Source: WYZ-LMO2 sp040514265 (GTDB lineage: Archaea > Halobacteriota > Archaeoglobi > Archaeoglobales > Archaeoglobaceae). From it: a stretch of 20,823 nt of DNA. The notes below the pieces were generated by a model that was not told the origin of the DNA, made no database searches, and saw only the letters and a program-made list of their open reading frames with translations. Positions 6,507-14,353 of this stretch are shown in pieces. Both the position numbers and the translations under genes were made by a program. The stretch's first letter is position 1. Each line of letters opens with the position of its first letter. Where the stretch lies: the NCBI GenBank assembly GCA_040514265.1, contig JBEVCD010000042.1, positions 1-20,823 on the forward strand, read 5' to 3'.

Positions 6507-6516
6507 GTTTTTTAAG
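6507..6516 (+). promoter_or_regulatory. TATA-like box of rps28e-rpl24e
   Basis: The sequence gttttttaag is centred about 26 bases before the rps28e ATG at 6538. Transcription would begin at or next to the start codon, and no Shine-Dalgarno motif is present, so a leaderless mRNA is likely. The tRNA promoter lies only about 20 bases away, facing the other way. Confidence 0.5.
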
Positions 6517-6537
6517 CAACGACGTCTCGGCTAGTTT

Positions 6538-6753
6538 ATGGCTGAGGAAGAGGACATTCAGCCAGCGGAGGTCATAGAGATAATAGGGAGGACAGGAATG
6601 CACGGAGAGGTCACGCAGGTTAAGGTCAGGGTGCTCGCCGGAGAGAACAAGGGGAGGGTGATAACGAGGAACGTATTTGGACCGGTGAGGGTCGGCGACG
6701 TGCTGATGATAAAGGAGACCGCCCGAGAGGCGAGGAAGCTGACGGTGAAGTGA
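6538..6753 (+). CDS. rps28e: 30S ribosomal protein eS28
   Basis: A 71-residue protein typical of archaeal eS28: AEVIEIIGRTGMHGEVTQV at the front, then RVLAGENKGRVITRNVFGPV and VGDVLMIKETAREARKL. It is an OB-fold protein of the small subunit near the mRNA exit region. It forms a pair with rpl24e, which starts two bases after its stop. Many archaea have rpl7ae just before this pair; here a divergent tRNA gene is found instead. Confidence 0.96.
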   Translation: MAEEEDIQPAEVIEIIGRTGMHGEVTQVKVRVLAGENKGRVITRNVFGPVRVGDVLMIKETAREARKLTVK

Positions 6754-6754
6754 T

Positions 6755-6940
6755 ATGGAGCGCAGAATTTGCAGCTTCTGCGGATACGAGATAGAGCCCG
6801 GGACTGGCAAGATGTTTGTCCGCAGGGACGGCAGAATTCTGTACTTCTGCTCCGGGAAGTGCGAAAAGAACATGCTCAAGCTTAAGAGGAACCCGAGAAA
6901 GCTCAAGTGGACGAAGTATTACGTTAAAGGGGGTCAGTAA
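6755..6940 (+). CDS. rpl24e: 50S ribosomal protein eL24
   Basis: A 61-residue zinc-binding ribosomal protein. The four ligands are Cys6/Cys9 (CSFC) and Cys32/Cys36 (CSGKC), and the tail LKRNPRKLKWTKYY is conserved in eL24. Length is normal for archaea. It is translated with rps28e and converges on prf1 with only three bases between the stop codons, so no separate terminator is visible between them. Confidence 0.96.
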   Translation: MERRICSFCGYEIEPGTGKMFVRRDGRILYFCSGKCEKNMLKLKRNPRKLKWTKYYVKGGQ

Positions 6941-6943
6941 CCT

Positions 6944-8155
6944 CTAATTTTTGTCCGGTTTGAATCTGAGAATAGCCGCTATTCCACCGAAGGCTTTGTA
7001 GAGTATCTCCCCCTCCTCCGACTCGGTCGAGAGGAATTCCACTTTAGACCCCATGCTCTCGGCAAGTTCGGACAGTTCGAGAACTACGTCTCTCCTTTCG
7101 ACCTCCTCCATCGGCGTTCCGTCTTCGCACACCGGAGTCCTTTCGACGCCTTCTCTGAGCGTTTCCTCAACTTCCCTTCCGCAGCTCGGGCAGCGGTACC
7201 TAATTCTTTCGTACCTCAGCGCCTCCGACAGTAACAGTGTATCGACGGCTCCAATTTCGAGGTACTCCCTGACCTCCTCCTCGCCGTAGGCAGCCAGGCC
7301 GCCCTTCGCGACCTCCGACAGGAAACGCTGCATCAGCTTCTTCTCCCTTATCAAGTCGGCTTCCTCGAGCACATCCTTAGCCTTTTCAACCAGCTCATAG
7401 AGCCCGCTCTCGTCCGTGTATCCGACATCGAAGAGTCCGATCACTTTCTTCTGCAACTCGTAGTGCAGGTATTCTCCCTGATAGAACTCCTCCTTCGTCG
7501 GAGAGGGTCCGCCTATGACTATACCGACGAGCTTGTCCTTGTACGGCAGCAGCGCTTCGCTTGCCATCTCTCCGACCTTCTTGTAAAACTCGTGGATCGC
7601 TATCTCCCTGAGCCTCTCGAACCTGACGCTACTCTGACCGCCCTGCCTGTGCTTGCCTGGAACCATCGACGTATCGTAGTCGAGAACCTCTATCCTCTTC
7701 CCCTTCAGTATTCCAACTGTCGCCTCACGCCTGTCGAGGACTATGAGCCCGTAGACCTTCTTTTCCTGAAGCATCTCCTTGAGCGGCTCGAGGTAGAACT
7801 TGGAGTCGCAGTGGTACTTGTAGAGCGGAACCGGTTCTGGCGGCTCGATTATCTCGGTTATGTGCTTTTCCTTTCCGTTTATATTCACGACTCCGCTGAA
7901 TATGACCATCCCGTGCTCCGGAGGTTTTCTGAAGAGCTTCAGTCTGTTGAGTATAGCCTCAAGACCCGCGAGCACGTTCGTCCGGGTTTGCTTCGACTTT
8001 ATGTTCTGGGCCTGACTGAGCTCCTCACGCAACTGGTTCGCAACGTCGGCTATGTTCTTTCCGGGAGGAATGTAGAGTGTGATGAGTTCGGTACCTCTAC
8101 CCTTGTACCTTTCCAACTCCTCAAGCTTCCTCCTGAACTCGTAAAGCGTTTTCAT
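6944..8155 (-). CDS. prf1: Archaeal peptide chain release factor aRF1
   Basis: A 403-residue class I release factor that reads all three stop codons and triggers peptide release. Domain 1 has the stop-recognition motif NIKS (51-54) followed by KQTRTNV. Domain 2 has the catalytic GGQ (172-174) in HRQGGQSSVRFERLR. Domain 3 (about 270-403) contacts the archaeal partners aEF1A and aABCE1. Its zinc-ribbon-like insert shows Cys322/Cys325 (CPSCG) but only one later cysteine, Cys343, so the usual second CxxC pair appears incomplete. A TATA box lies about 20-30 bases upstream, inside the end of uppS, so prf1 can be transcribed on its own. The promoter spacing suggests a leaderless message. Confidence 0.96.
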   Translation of the reverse strand: MKTLYEFRRKLEELERYKGRGTELITLYIPPGKNIADVANQLREELSQAQNIKSKQTRTNVLAGLEAILNRLKLFRKPPEHGMVIFSGVVNINGKEKHITEIIEPPEPVPLYKYHCDSKFYLEPLKEMLQEKKVYGLIVLDRREATVGILKGKRIEVLDYDTSMVPGKHRQGGQSSVRFERLREIAIHEFYKKVGEMASEALLPYKDKLVGIVIGGPSPTKEEFYQGEYLHYELQKKVIGLFDVGYTDESGLYELVEKAKDVLEEADLIREKKLMQRFLSEVAKGGLAAYGEEEVREYLEIGAVDTLLLSEALRYERIRYRCPSCGREVEETLREGVERTPVCEDGTPMEEVERRDVVLELSELAESMGSKVEFLSTESEEGEILYKAFGGIAAILRFKPDKN

Positions 8156-8175
8156 GAGATCAGTTTGACGGCGGG

Positions 8176-8185
8176 TTTTATAAAA
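8176..8185 (-). promoter_or_regulatory. TATA box of prf1 overlapping the uppS stop codon
   Basis: The palindromic ttttataaaa is centred about 25 bases before the prf1 ATG at 8155. The uppS TAA (8178-8180) lies inside it, so the element serves as coding sequence end and promoter at once. Confidence 0.6.
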
Positions 8186-8927
8186 GTTCAGCCGTTCTGA
8201 GCTGCCAAGCCCTTATGGCTCGCAGAAAATCTATCTTTCTGAAAGCCGGCCAGTAGACATCGCAGAAGTACGCGACGCTCTTCGCCGACTGCCAAGGTAA
8301 GAAATTGGAAAGTCTCTGCTCTCCGCCGGTTCTTATGACGAGGTCCACTTTTAAGTAGTCTCCGTCGCAGTACATGTGTCTCTCAACGATCTCCTCTTCT
8401 ATCTCATCCGGTCTCAGCTTTCCCTCCCTGACCTTTCTGAGGATCCTCCTCGCAGCGTCGACTATCTCCTGCCTCCCCCCGTAGGCTACCGCAACGTTCA
8501 AAAAGAAGCGGGAGTGTTCTTTCGTCCTCCTTTCGACCTCCTCGATGACCTCAACGAGTTTCGCGGGTAGCATTTCCCTCCTACCGACGATGCGCACCCG
8601 CACCTCGTTCTCGTACGTTCGCCTGTCGTTCATCAACCTTCTGAGCTCCCTTTCGATCAGCGAGAATATGTTCCTCTTCTCCTCTTCGCTCCTCTTGAAG
8701 TTCTCGGTGGAAAAGGCGTAGAGCGTCAGCATCTTTATGCCGACCTCCCAGCACCAGTTAATGACCTCCTCAGCCTTCTTGGAACCGAATACGTGTCCAA
8801 TCTCCTTTGGCAAGCCCCGTTGCCTTGCGAATCTCCTGTTCCCGTCCATGATTATGGCTACGTGCCTCGGCAACCTTCCACGCCTGATCTTCCTGAGGAG
8901 TATGAGCTCGTAGAGCTTGCGTATCAT
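8178..8927 (-). CDS. uppS: cis-prenyl (undecaprenyl/dolichyl-type) diphosphate synthase
   Basis: A 249-residue cis-prenyltransferase that extends a short prenyl diphosphate with isopentenyl diphosphate in cis, giving the lipid carrier for protein N-glycosylation in archaea. It shows HVAIIMDGNRRFA with the catalytic Asp28, the helix segment LTLYAFSTENFKR (about 67-79), and near the C-terminus DLVIRTGGEQRLSNFLPWQ and YWPAFRKIDFLRAI. All are hallmarks of the family, and the length is normal. The ATG overlaps the end of the upstream small gene (ATGA), so it belongs to the lysS run. Chain length of the product cannot be told from the sequence. Confidence 0.94.
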   Translation of the reverse strand: MIRKLYELILLRKIRRGRLPRHVAIIMDGNRRFARQRGLPKEIGHVFGSKKAEEVINWCWEVGIKMLTLYAFSTENFKRSEEEKRNIFSLIERELRRLMNDRRTYENEVRVRIVGRREMLPAKLVEVIEEVERRTKEHSRFFLNVAVAYGGRQEIVDAARRILRKVREGKLRPDEIEEEIVERHMYCDGDYLKVDLVIRTGGEQRLSNFLPWQSAKSVAYFCDVYWPAFRKIDFLRAIRAWQLRTAELL

Positions 8928-9214
8928 TCGAGGAGCCTCCTGAGCAGGGGCTCGAACTCCTTCTTGAGGTAGTACCTGTTTTTCTCACCGAGCTCGGTTT
9001 TCAGTATGCCGAACTTTGCACTTATCAGCCCGACCATCGCCGAGACTCCGCGCTTGCTTATAATGAACCCCCTCTCGACGAGCTTTCCGTGTATCTCGTC
9101 GGTCGTGAACTTCTCACCTTCGAGCAGTATCTTGAGCAGCTCCCTGCGCAGACCACTCTTGTCCCTTTCCAGATACTTCCTTATCCTCTTCTCGATTTCC
9201 ACTATTTCCATCAT
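8924..9214 (-). CDS. DUF2551-like small archaeal protein (winged-helix-like)
   Basis: A 96-residue charged protein, mostly predicted helix, that resembles the archaeal DUF2551 family: KRIRKYLERDKSGLRREL at the start, then FTTDEIHGKLVERGF and ISKRGVSAMVGLISAKFG, then KNRYYLKKEFEPLL. The middle part has the helix-turn-helix-wing spacing of a winged helix, so DNA or RNA binding is possible, but no function is established that I know of. The start may be either of two adjacent ATG codons (9214 or 9211). It overlaps both neighbours by four bases (ATGA at each junction), tying it tightly to the radical SAM gene and uppS. Confidence 0.8.
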   Translation of the reverse strand: MMEIVEIEKRIRKYLERDKSGLRRELLKILLEGEKFTTDEIHGKLVERGFIISKRGVSAMVGLISAKFGILKTELGEKNRYYLKKEFEPLLRRLLE

Positions 9215-10194
9215 ACCTCTACCTTCTCGACAACCGTCGCATCGAACGTCGGATACCTCTCCACCAGCCAGACTTTAAGTTTTTCAGATTTTAACAGTTC
9301 CCCGAACCTCTCGCCGACCTCCAGAGATGTCTCCACGTAGCCGTCGAACCGTTCGTATTCGAATCCGAGCTCTTCGAGTATCCTCGCAGCCTTCGCTACG
9401 TCGCCCTCTATCCTCGTGCACAGAACTGTTCCGTCCCTCGTTACGAGGTAAAAGTCCGGCATGTTCATTCCCATCCTGATCAGCCTTCTGCGGAACTGTG
9501 CGATGTCTTTGAAACGGGCGCTGCAGTAGTGGAACTTCTTCGCAGCCTCGTAAGCTCTAACGACGTCTTCGTTCTCGACGTAGTAGTCTACGATCTCGTA
9601 ACTGGCAGCCAAAGCTTCGTAGTTGCTCTCGCTGACCTCTATCTGGTTCACGTTGAGGAACGCGTCGAGCTCGTTTACGATCTCCACAACCTTCGGTTCG
9701 AAGCGTATCGCCGGTATCTCGATGCCTGCGTCGATTCCGAGCTCCTTGGCTCTTGCTATCGGATCTCTGTAAGCCTCGACGTTCCTGAGCTCCGGCGGAT
9801 GGAAGCGTATCTCGTCCAGTCCGGCTTTCGCGAGCTTTTCGATTTCAGCACCTGCCGGGATGCTCGTGTAGAGGTGGACGTGAAGGTCGAACTCCTTGGA
9901 TATGCGGATGTATTCGATGACGCGTTCGAGTCTCATCAACGGCTCGCCACCCGTTATGGCGACGCCTTCAGCGCTCATGGCTGCGAGCTCCTCGAAGAAG
10001 TCTTCGAGACTTTTTACAGGTCTCTCGTTCGCGTATATGACGTCTCTTCCCTTCTTTTCCAGAGATATCGGGCAGTAGAAGCAGTTTCTGTTGCACAGTC
10101 CGGTTACGAAGAGTACGAGCTTGGCTCCCCTTCTGCACAGCTTGCAGCCTTCCGGCAGATACGTGTAGTAACTTCCGCCCTCTATTCGCGGCAT
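9211..10194 (-). CDS. Radical SAM protein (PFL-activase-like, COG2108-type)
   Basis: A 327-residue radical SAM enzyme. From the chosen ATG, the cluster motif is Cys34, Cys38, Cys41 (CNRNCFYC), preceded by an extra pair, Cys17/Cys20 (CKLC). The SAM-binding GGEP motif follows (AITGGEPLM), then strands typical of the TIM barrel (HVHLYTSIPAG, LDEIRFHPPE). The C-terminal 100 residues include VTRDGTVLCTRIEGD. The open frame reaches a GTG at 10221, but the ATG at 10194, with AAAGGAG just upstream, gives a more natural start and only a 13-base overlap with lysS. Relatives are widespread in archaea and are often annotated as pyruvate formate-lyase activating-like proteins. The true substrate is unknown. 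Confidence 0.85.
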   Translation of the reverse strand: MPRIEGGSYYTYLPEGCKLCRRGAKLVLFVTGLCNRNCFYCPISLEKKGRDVIYANERPVKSLEDFFEELAAMSAEGVAITGGEPLMRLERVIEYIRISKEFDLHVHLYTSIPAGAEIEKLAKAGLDEIRFHPPELRNVEAYRDPIARAKELGIDAGIEIPAIRFEPKVVEIVNELDAFLNVNQIEVSESNYEALAASYEIVDYYVENEDVVRAYEAAKKFHYCSARFKDIAQFRRRLIRMGMNMPDFYLVTRDGTVLCTRIEGDVAKAARILEELGFEYERFDGYVETSLEVGERFGELLKSEKLKVWLVERYPTFDATVVEKVEV

Positions 10195-11666
10195 AGCTCC
10201 TTTACCCTGCTCTTGAACCACTCGACGCCGAGGGATTTTATAAAGTAACCTGCGCGCGGTCCGAAGTCCTTGTTGAGCGTAACCTTGTAGACAGCCCTGA
10301 AACCGGTAGCTGGATTCATTCCGAGCTCCTTCGAAACCTCGTAAACCGCGTTGTGAATTTCCTCCGCGCTCATGTTCTCTCCGAGCACTTCAGCCAACCT
10401 GCACAGAAACCTTACTTCCTCCTCGCTAAGGGGAACTTCTATCCTGTCGGCTATCTTGAAACGCATGTTTTCTGGAGCGTATCTTTCGAGCCACCTCTTC
10501 GCGTACTCCATCCTCCTAGCTACGTCCTTGACGACCCTGTCGTTTATCTCGTATCCGGTTCTGCGGAAGATTTCAAGCATTTTTTCGAGGTCCCAGTTCG
10601 CTATCTGCCCCACCACGACGATGTGCCTGAAGGGAATGTCCGAATATACGATGTCGCCGATCAGACTGAGTTCAACGCTCCTGTCTCTTTCCCTGACCTT
10701 CTCCTCGAAATCGTCGAAGATTTCCAGTATTCTCGACGGTTCGAACTCTATGTGCCTTTCGGGCTTAACCCTCATGAACAGATAGCGGATTATCTCCGGC
10801 GGAACGGCTTCTATAATCTCCCTCACCGGAATTACTATCCCCTTCGAACTTTTCATAGCCCCTACGCCCTTGAGGTGAACCCACTCGTAGGGGACGGGGT
10901 ATGGAGGTTCGTAGCCGAATATCTCCCTCGAAATCCTCTTGCCCGTGTCATAGCTGCCTCCGGCTGCCGCGTGGTCTTTTCCGAACGGTTCACACGTTAT
11001 GCGGAGGATTTTCCACCTCGCCGCCCAGTCCACGCGCCACGTCAGCTTTCCTCCACCTTTGTAACTGACGTCACCCTCGTTTCCGCACTCGCAGCGGTAG
11101 AATATCTTTCTGTCGTCGAACCCCGTCACCTTCGTCGTATTTATCCTCCCGCACCCGCTGCAGAGGGGCATGAATGGGTACCAGTCGCTTTCGAGCTCTC
11201 TGCCGGTCACCTCCGCAATTATCCTCGCCACGTCGTCCCTTCTGCTCAGAGCGATCCTTATCGCCTCCTCGTAAAGTCCCTTCGCGTACATCTCGCTGGC
11301 TCTGAAAACCTCGACGGGAATTGCAAGGAATTCCAGGGATTCGAGGAACGGCTGGAGGAAGTGCTCGGAGTAACTCTCGTGGCAACCTTCTGGGTCTGGA
11401 ATCTTGAACAGAGGCATGCCAACGTATTCGGTATAGCTCTCCGGTAGAAACGGGTATCTTCGGCGTAGAGGGTCGAAGTCGTCAGCTATGTAGTATATCT
11501 CAGCCCTACCGCCCGCATCTATCAAAGCTCTGCGTATCGCATCCGCCGTCACCATCTCGCGTAGGTTTCCGAGGTGAATGTGACCGGAAGGAGAAATCCC
11601 GGTAGCTATCCTGTGCTCGTCACACCTTTCGAGTAGCTCCCTCGCTATCGCGTCAGCCCAGTGCAT
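10182..11666 (-). CDS. lysS: Lysyl-tRNA synthetase, class I
   Basis: A 494-residue class I LysRS, the form found in most euryarchaea instead of the class II enzyme. It charges tRNA-Lys using ATP. The HIGH motif appears as HIHLGN (29-34) inside ISPSGHIHLGN, and the KMSKS loop as MKSSK (271-275). A zinc knuckle is supplied by Cys169/Cys172 (CSGC) and Cys192/Cys194 (CEC). The C-terminal part (about 330-494) is the helical anticodon-binding region. The ATG at 11666 lies about 27 bases downstream of a TATA box, so the mRNA is probably leaderless. The gene heads a run of four overlapping genes. Confidence 0.96.
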   Translation of the reverse strand: MHWADAIARELLERCDEHRIATGISPSGHIHLGNLREMVTADAIRRALIDAGGRAEIYYIADDFDPLRRRYPFLPESYTEYVGMPLFKIPDPEGCHESYSEHFLQPFLESLEFLAIPVEVFRASEMYAKGLYEEAIRIALSRRDDVARIIAEVTGRELESDWYPFMPLCSGCGRINTTKVTGFDDRKIFYRCECGNEGDVSYKGGGKLTWRVDWAARWKILRITCEPFGKDHAAAGGSYDTGKRISREIFGYEPPYPVPYEWVHLKGVGAMKSSKGIVIPVREIIEAVPPEIIRYLFMRVKPERHIEFEPSRILEIFDDFEEKVRERDRSVELSLIGDIVYSDIPFRHIVVVGQIANWDLEKMLEIFRRTGYEINDRVVKDVARRMEYAKRWLERYAPENMRFKIADRIEVPLSEEEVRFLCRLAEVLGENMSAEEIHNAVYEVSKELGMNPATGFRAVYKVTLNKDFGPRAGYFIKSLGVEWFKSRVKELCRE

Positions 11667-11688
11667 CAGCGAGCCTTACGCGACTCTG

Positions 11689-11697
11689 TTTTTAAAA
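11689..11697 (-). promoter_or_regulatory. TATA box of lysS and its operon
   Basis: The minus strand reads ttttaaaaa, centred about 27 bases before the lysS ATG. It is the only strong promoter-like element in the gap between the dienoyl-CoA reductase-like gene and lysS. Confidence 0.6.
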
Positions 11698-11768
11698 GCA
11701 ACTTAAGGTCTGCCGGCGTGATCTCACTCTAATTAAACCTTCGCTGGGCTGTATCCCGGGCTGCTGAT

Positions 11769-11777
11769 AAAAAAATT
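11769..11777 (-). terminator. Poly-T archaeal terminator after the dienoyl-CoA reductase-like gene
   Basis: Immediately after the TGA, the minus strand runs into AA followed by seven T residues, the usual oligo-T signal for archaeal RNA polymerase termination. It would end the long upstream gene run just before lysS. Confidence 0.5.
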
Positions 11778-13691
11778 TCAAACTTTCAGTGCGAGTTCAG
11801 CAGCCTCCTGCGTGGCGTCGAGAGCTTTTCGGGGCTTTACACAGTCGCCTATCTTGTAGATTTCCGCAACCCTATCTTTTAGCTCATCGTATAGCCCGTC
11901 GTTTGAACTCGTTCCGACCGCTAAGACGACGGTGTCGCACGCAACTTCGCTCCTCTCTCCGCTCTGCGTGTCCTCGACGATGACAGCTCCTTCTTTTATC
12001 TCTACAGCTCTCTTGTTAGTCAGCATCTTCACTCCCCTCTCCTGCAGATACAGCAGCACGGTCCAGCGAGTGCTTATTCCTATGTCCTGTCCGATCTTCG
12101 GCAGCATCTCGATTATCGTGACGTCCCTGCCCTCGTCGGCAAGCTTCGCAGCCGTGTCACACCCCACTCCCCCTCCTCCTACGATCGCGACCTTTTCGCC
12201 CACCTTCACCTTCTCCATCAGAACGTCGAAAGCTGTGACAGCTCTCTCAACTCCGGGGATCTGCGGAATCAGCGGCGACGCTCCGACGGCTACTATCACG
12301 ACGTCCGGTTTCTCGGCTAAAACCTTCGCAGCGTCGGCTTCGACTCCGTATCTGACGTCGACGCCCAGCTTCGGCAGCACGTTCATGAAGTACTTCCCGA
12401 CCTCTGCGAACTCGTAGGCGAGCGGAGATTTAGATGCTACGTTGAGCTGACCTCCCAGCTTGTCGGTTTTCTCGAACAGTACGACTCTGTGCCCTTTCCT
12501 CGCCAGAAGTTCGGCAGCCATACAGCCAGCCGGACCTCCGCCGACGACAACGACCTTCTTCACCTTCTCGGCTTTCAGATTTCTGAACTCCGCCTCCCTG
12601 CCGACGGTCGGATTTACGAGACACGTTATCGGCTGAGCTTGCATTACCCTATCCATGCAGCCCTGGTTGCAAGCGACGCATATGCGTATCTCGTCGAACC
12701 TGCCTTCCTTAGCCTTCCTCGGAAACTCCGGGTCTGCGATCAAAGCCCTGAACATCGCGACCATGTCAGCCATGCCTTCTCGCAGTATCTTCTCAGCCAC
12801 GAACGGGTCGTTTATGCGGTGCGAGGCTATTACTGGAACGCTCACGACCTTCTTTATCTCAGCCGCAAGGTACGCAAAACCGCCGCGCGGAACGAGCATG
12901 GTTGTCAGCGGTCTCCTCGACTCGTGCCAGCCAGCCATCACGTTTATCGCCGCTACGCCAGCGTCCTCGAGGATCTTCGCTATCTGTTTCATCTCGTTAA
13001 CGGTGTTTCCGCCGGGGATGAACTCGTCTCCGGCGATCCTTATCAGCACCGGGTAGTCCTTCCCACACTTCTCCTTTATCCGCTCGATTGTCTCAACAGC
13101 GAAGCGGGCTCTGTTCTCTATGCTCCCTCCATACTCGTCGGTTCTCTTGTTCGTCGCGGGGCTGAAGAACTGGGATATCAGATATCCGGCTGAGCCTATG
13201 AGTTCGACGGCGTCGAAGCCAGCCTTCTTAGCTCTCAAAGCCGCATCCGCGAACTCCTCTTCAATCCGTAAGATCTCCTCCTTCGTAAGCTCCTTAGGTG
13301 TGCGCTTCGTGAATATCGGCGGGGGAATCGGGGACGGCGCCACAGGCTGCCTGTTGGGATCGAAGGATATCTCGTACCTTCCCGGATGCCAGAGCTGAAG
13401 CGCGCAGGGGACTTCGTATTCGTGGAAAACGTCCGCAATCCGCTTCAGATCCGGAATGTACTTGTCGTCGTGAGCTGCTATGCCGCCGAAGAAGTGCCCC
13501 TCGATCTTCGCTATACCGACGACGGCGAAGCCTATTCCGCCCCTAGCCCTTTCCCGGTAGAACTCTATCAGCTTGTCCGTGACTCCGCCGTCTGGGGTGT
13601 GGTAGTTCGTCTCACCTGCCGGCATCACGATTCGGTTTTTTACGTGAATCCCTCCGATCTCTATCGGCTCGAACAGCTTTTCGACCCTCAC
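11778..13691 (-). CDS. NADH:flavin oxidoreductase / 2,4-dienoyl-CoA reductase-like Fe-S flavoprotein
   Basis: A 637-residue protein with the three parts of the FadH family. An N-terminal FMN-binding TIM barrel (about 1-330) has Tyr170 (GYLISQFFSP) and His256 (GWHESRRP), equivalent to the catalytic pair of E. coli FadH. Four cysteines for a 4Fe-4S cluster follow (338, 341, 345, 357; CVACNQGC and TCLVNP). The C-terminal FAD/NAD(P)H half has GGGPAG (384-389) and GGGGVG. The frame opens with a TTG at 13703, but the GTG at 13691, with GGTGAT upstream, gives VRVEKLFEPIEIGG, matching the family start. It may reduce an enoyl-CoA or another activated alkene; trimethylamine-dehydrogenase-like roles are also possible. 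It is the last gene of the long minus-strand run. Confidence 0.88.
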   Translation of the reverse strand: MRVEKLFEPIEIGGIHVKNRIVMPAGETNYHTPDGGVTDKLIEFYRERARGGIGFAVVGIAKIEGHFFGGIAAHDDKYIPDLKRIADVFHEYEVPCALQLWHPGRYEISFDPNRQPVAPSPIPPPIFTKRTPKELTKEEILRIEEEFADAALRAKKAGFDAVELIGSAGYLISQFFSPATNKRTDEYGGSIENRARFAVETIERIKEKCGKDYPVLIRIAGDEFIPGGNTVNEMKQIAKILEDAGVAAINVMAGWHESRRPLTTMLVPRGGFAYLAAEIKKVVSVPVIASHRINDPFVAEKILREGMADMVAMFRALIADPEFPRKAKEGRFDEIRICVACNQGCMDRVMQAQPITCLVNPTVGREAEFRNLKAEKVKKVVVVGGGPAGCMAAELLARKGHRVVLFEKTDKLGGQLNVASKSPLAYEFAEVGKYFMNVLPKLGVDVRYGVEADAAKVLAEKPDVVIVAVGASPLIPQIPGVERAVTAFDVLMEKVKVGEKVAIVGGGGVGCDTAAKLADEGRDVTIIEMLPKIGQDIGISTRWTVLLYLQERGVKMLTNKRAVEIKEGAVIVEDTQSGERSEVACDTVVLAVGTSSNDGLYDELKDRVAEIYKIGDCVKPRKALDATQEAAELALKV

Positions 13692-13735
13692 GACATCACC
13701 CAAAAGAGGGGAAAAATATGCTTTTCTCTCAGCCC

Positions 13736-14353
13736 TTAAGGTGTGTTGGTTCGGTCTGAAGAAGTTCGCAAAACAGCTAAATCGTGAAGCCTAACTTTGA
13801 GGATCTTTTCTCCATCGTAAACAGCGACGAGCTCGTTTGGAAATCCGGATAAGTCGACGCGTTCGCCAAGTTTTGCAAGCGCCATCGCTGCGTAAGCGAT
13901 GAACTCAGCGTCCCTTATCTCCTCAATTTTCTCCTTCAGCTTTTCGACCGCGTACTTCCTGTCCACGATATCAGCAACTCTGGAGATTCCGTAGGCTACG
14001 TATTTCCTCTCCACCTCCCAGTTGTCGAGGAGCGATACGTACTTGTTCGCAAAGCTCGCGAAAACTTCCGGATTGCTTCTACCTATCTCCGCTATCCCCA
14101 GCGGAGCTCCGACGCAGTATGCTCCGCTCTCATCGCTGAGGTGCCAGAACAGGCGGAGTATGAAATCTCTCGCAACATTACCTCTGCACAGAAAACCCAA
14201 AGCTTCCGCAGCTCTGAAGCGGAGGAGCTCGTCGTAAGAGTAAAGAAATTGAAGAGCTCTGGACGGTTTTCCGACCTCAGCGTATCTCTTCTCCCTCAAC
14301 AGAATCTCCAAATAAGCTCTTTTCGCCGAATACGAGCTTCGCAACTTCTTCAC
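13736..14353 (-). CDS. HEAT-repeat-like helical protein (DVU0298-like)
   Basis: A 205-residue protein made of paired helices. Segments such as DELLRFRAAEALGFLCRG, IAEIGRSNPEVFASF, YVAYGISRVADI and FIAYAAMALAKLG have the spacing of HEAT-like repeats. The LFWHLSDESGAYCVGAPLGIAEIG stretch resembles DVU0298-type proteins known from sulfate reducers, recalled rather than searched. No catalytic motif is seen, so a scaffold or assembly role for neighbouring redox enzymes is a guess. The frame opens at a GTG (14353) without a clear ribosome-binding site and overlaps the upstream oxidoreductase by 77 bases. A TTG start closer to that gene's stop is possible. It ends 44 bases before the next gene. Confidence 0.75.
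   Translation of the reverse strand: MKKLRSSYSAKRAYLEILLREKRYAEVGKPSRALQFLYSYDELLRFRAAEALGFLCRGNVARDFILRLFWHLSDESGAYCVGAPLGIAEIGRSNPEVFASFANKYVSLLDNWEVERKYVAYGISRVADIVDRKYAVEKLKEKIEEIRDAEFIAYAAMALAKLGERVDLSGFPNELVAVYDGEKILKVRLHDLAVLRTSSDRTNTP

Noticed and set aside
9529..10248. 239-codon plus-strand open frame
   Set aside because: Antisense to the radical SAM gene; its sequence is a codon shadow without family features.
10353..11447. 364-codon plus-strand open frame
   Set aside because: Lies antisense to lysS, which has full class I LysRS motifs. The opposite frame has no recognisable motif and no ribosome-binding site; long antisense frames are common in GC-richer archaeal genes.
12489..13193. 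234-codon plus-strand open frame
   Set aside because: Antisense to the dienoyl-CoA reductase-like gene, where the real domains are clear on the minus strand.
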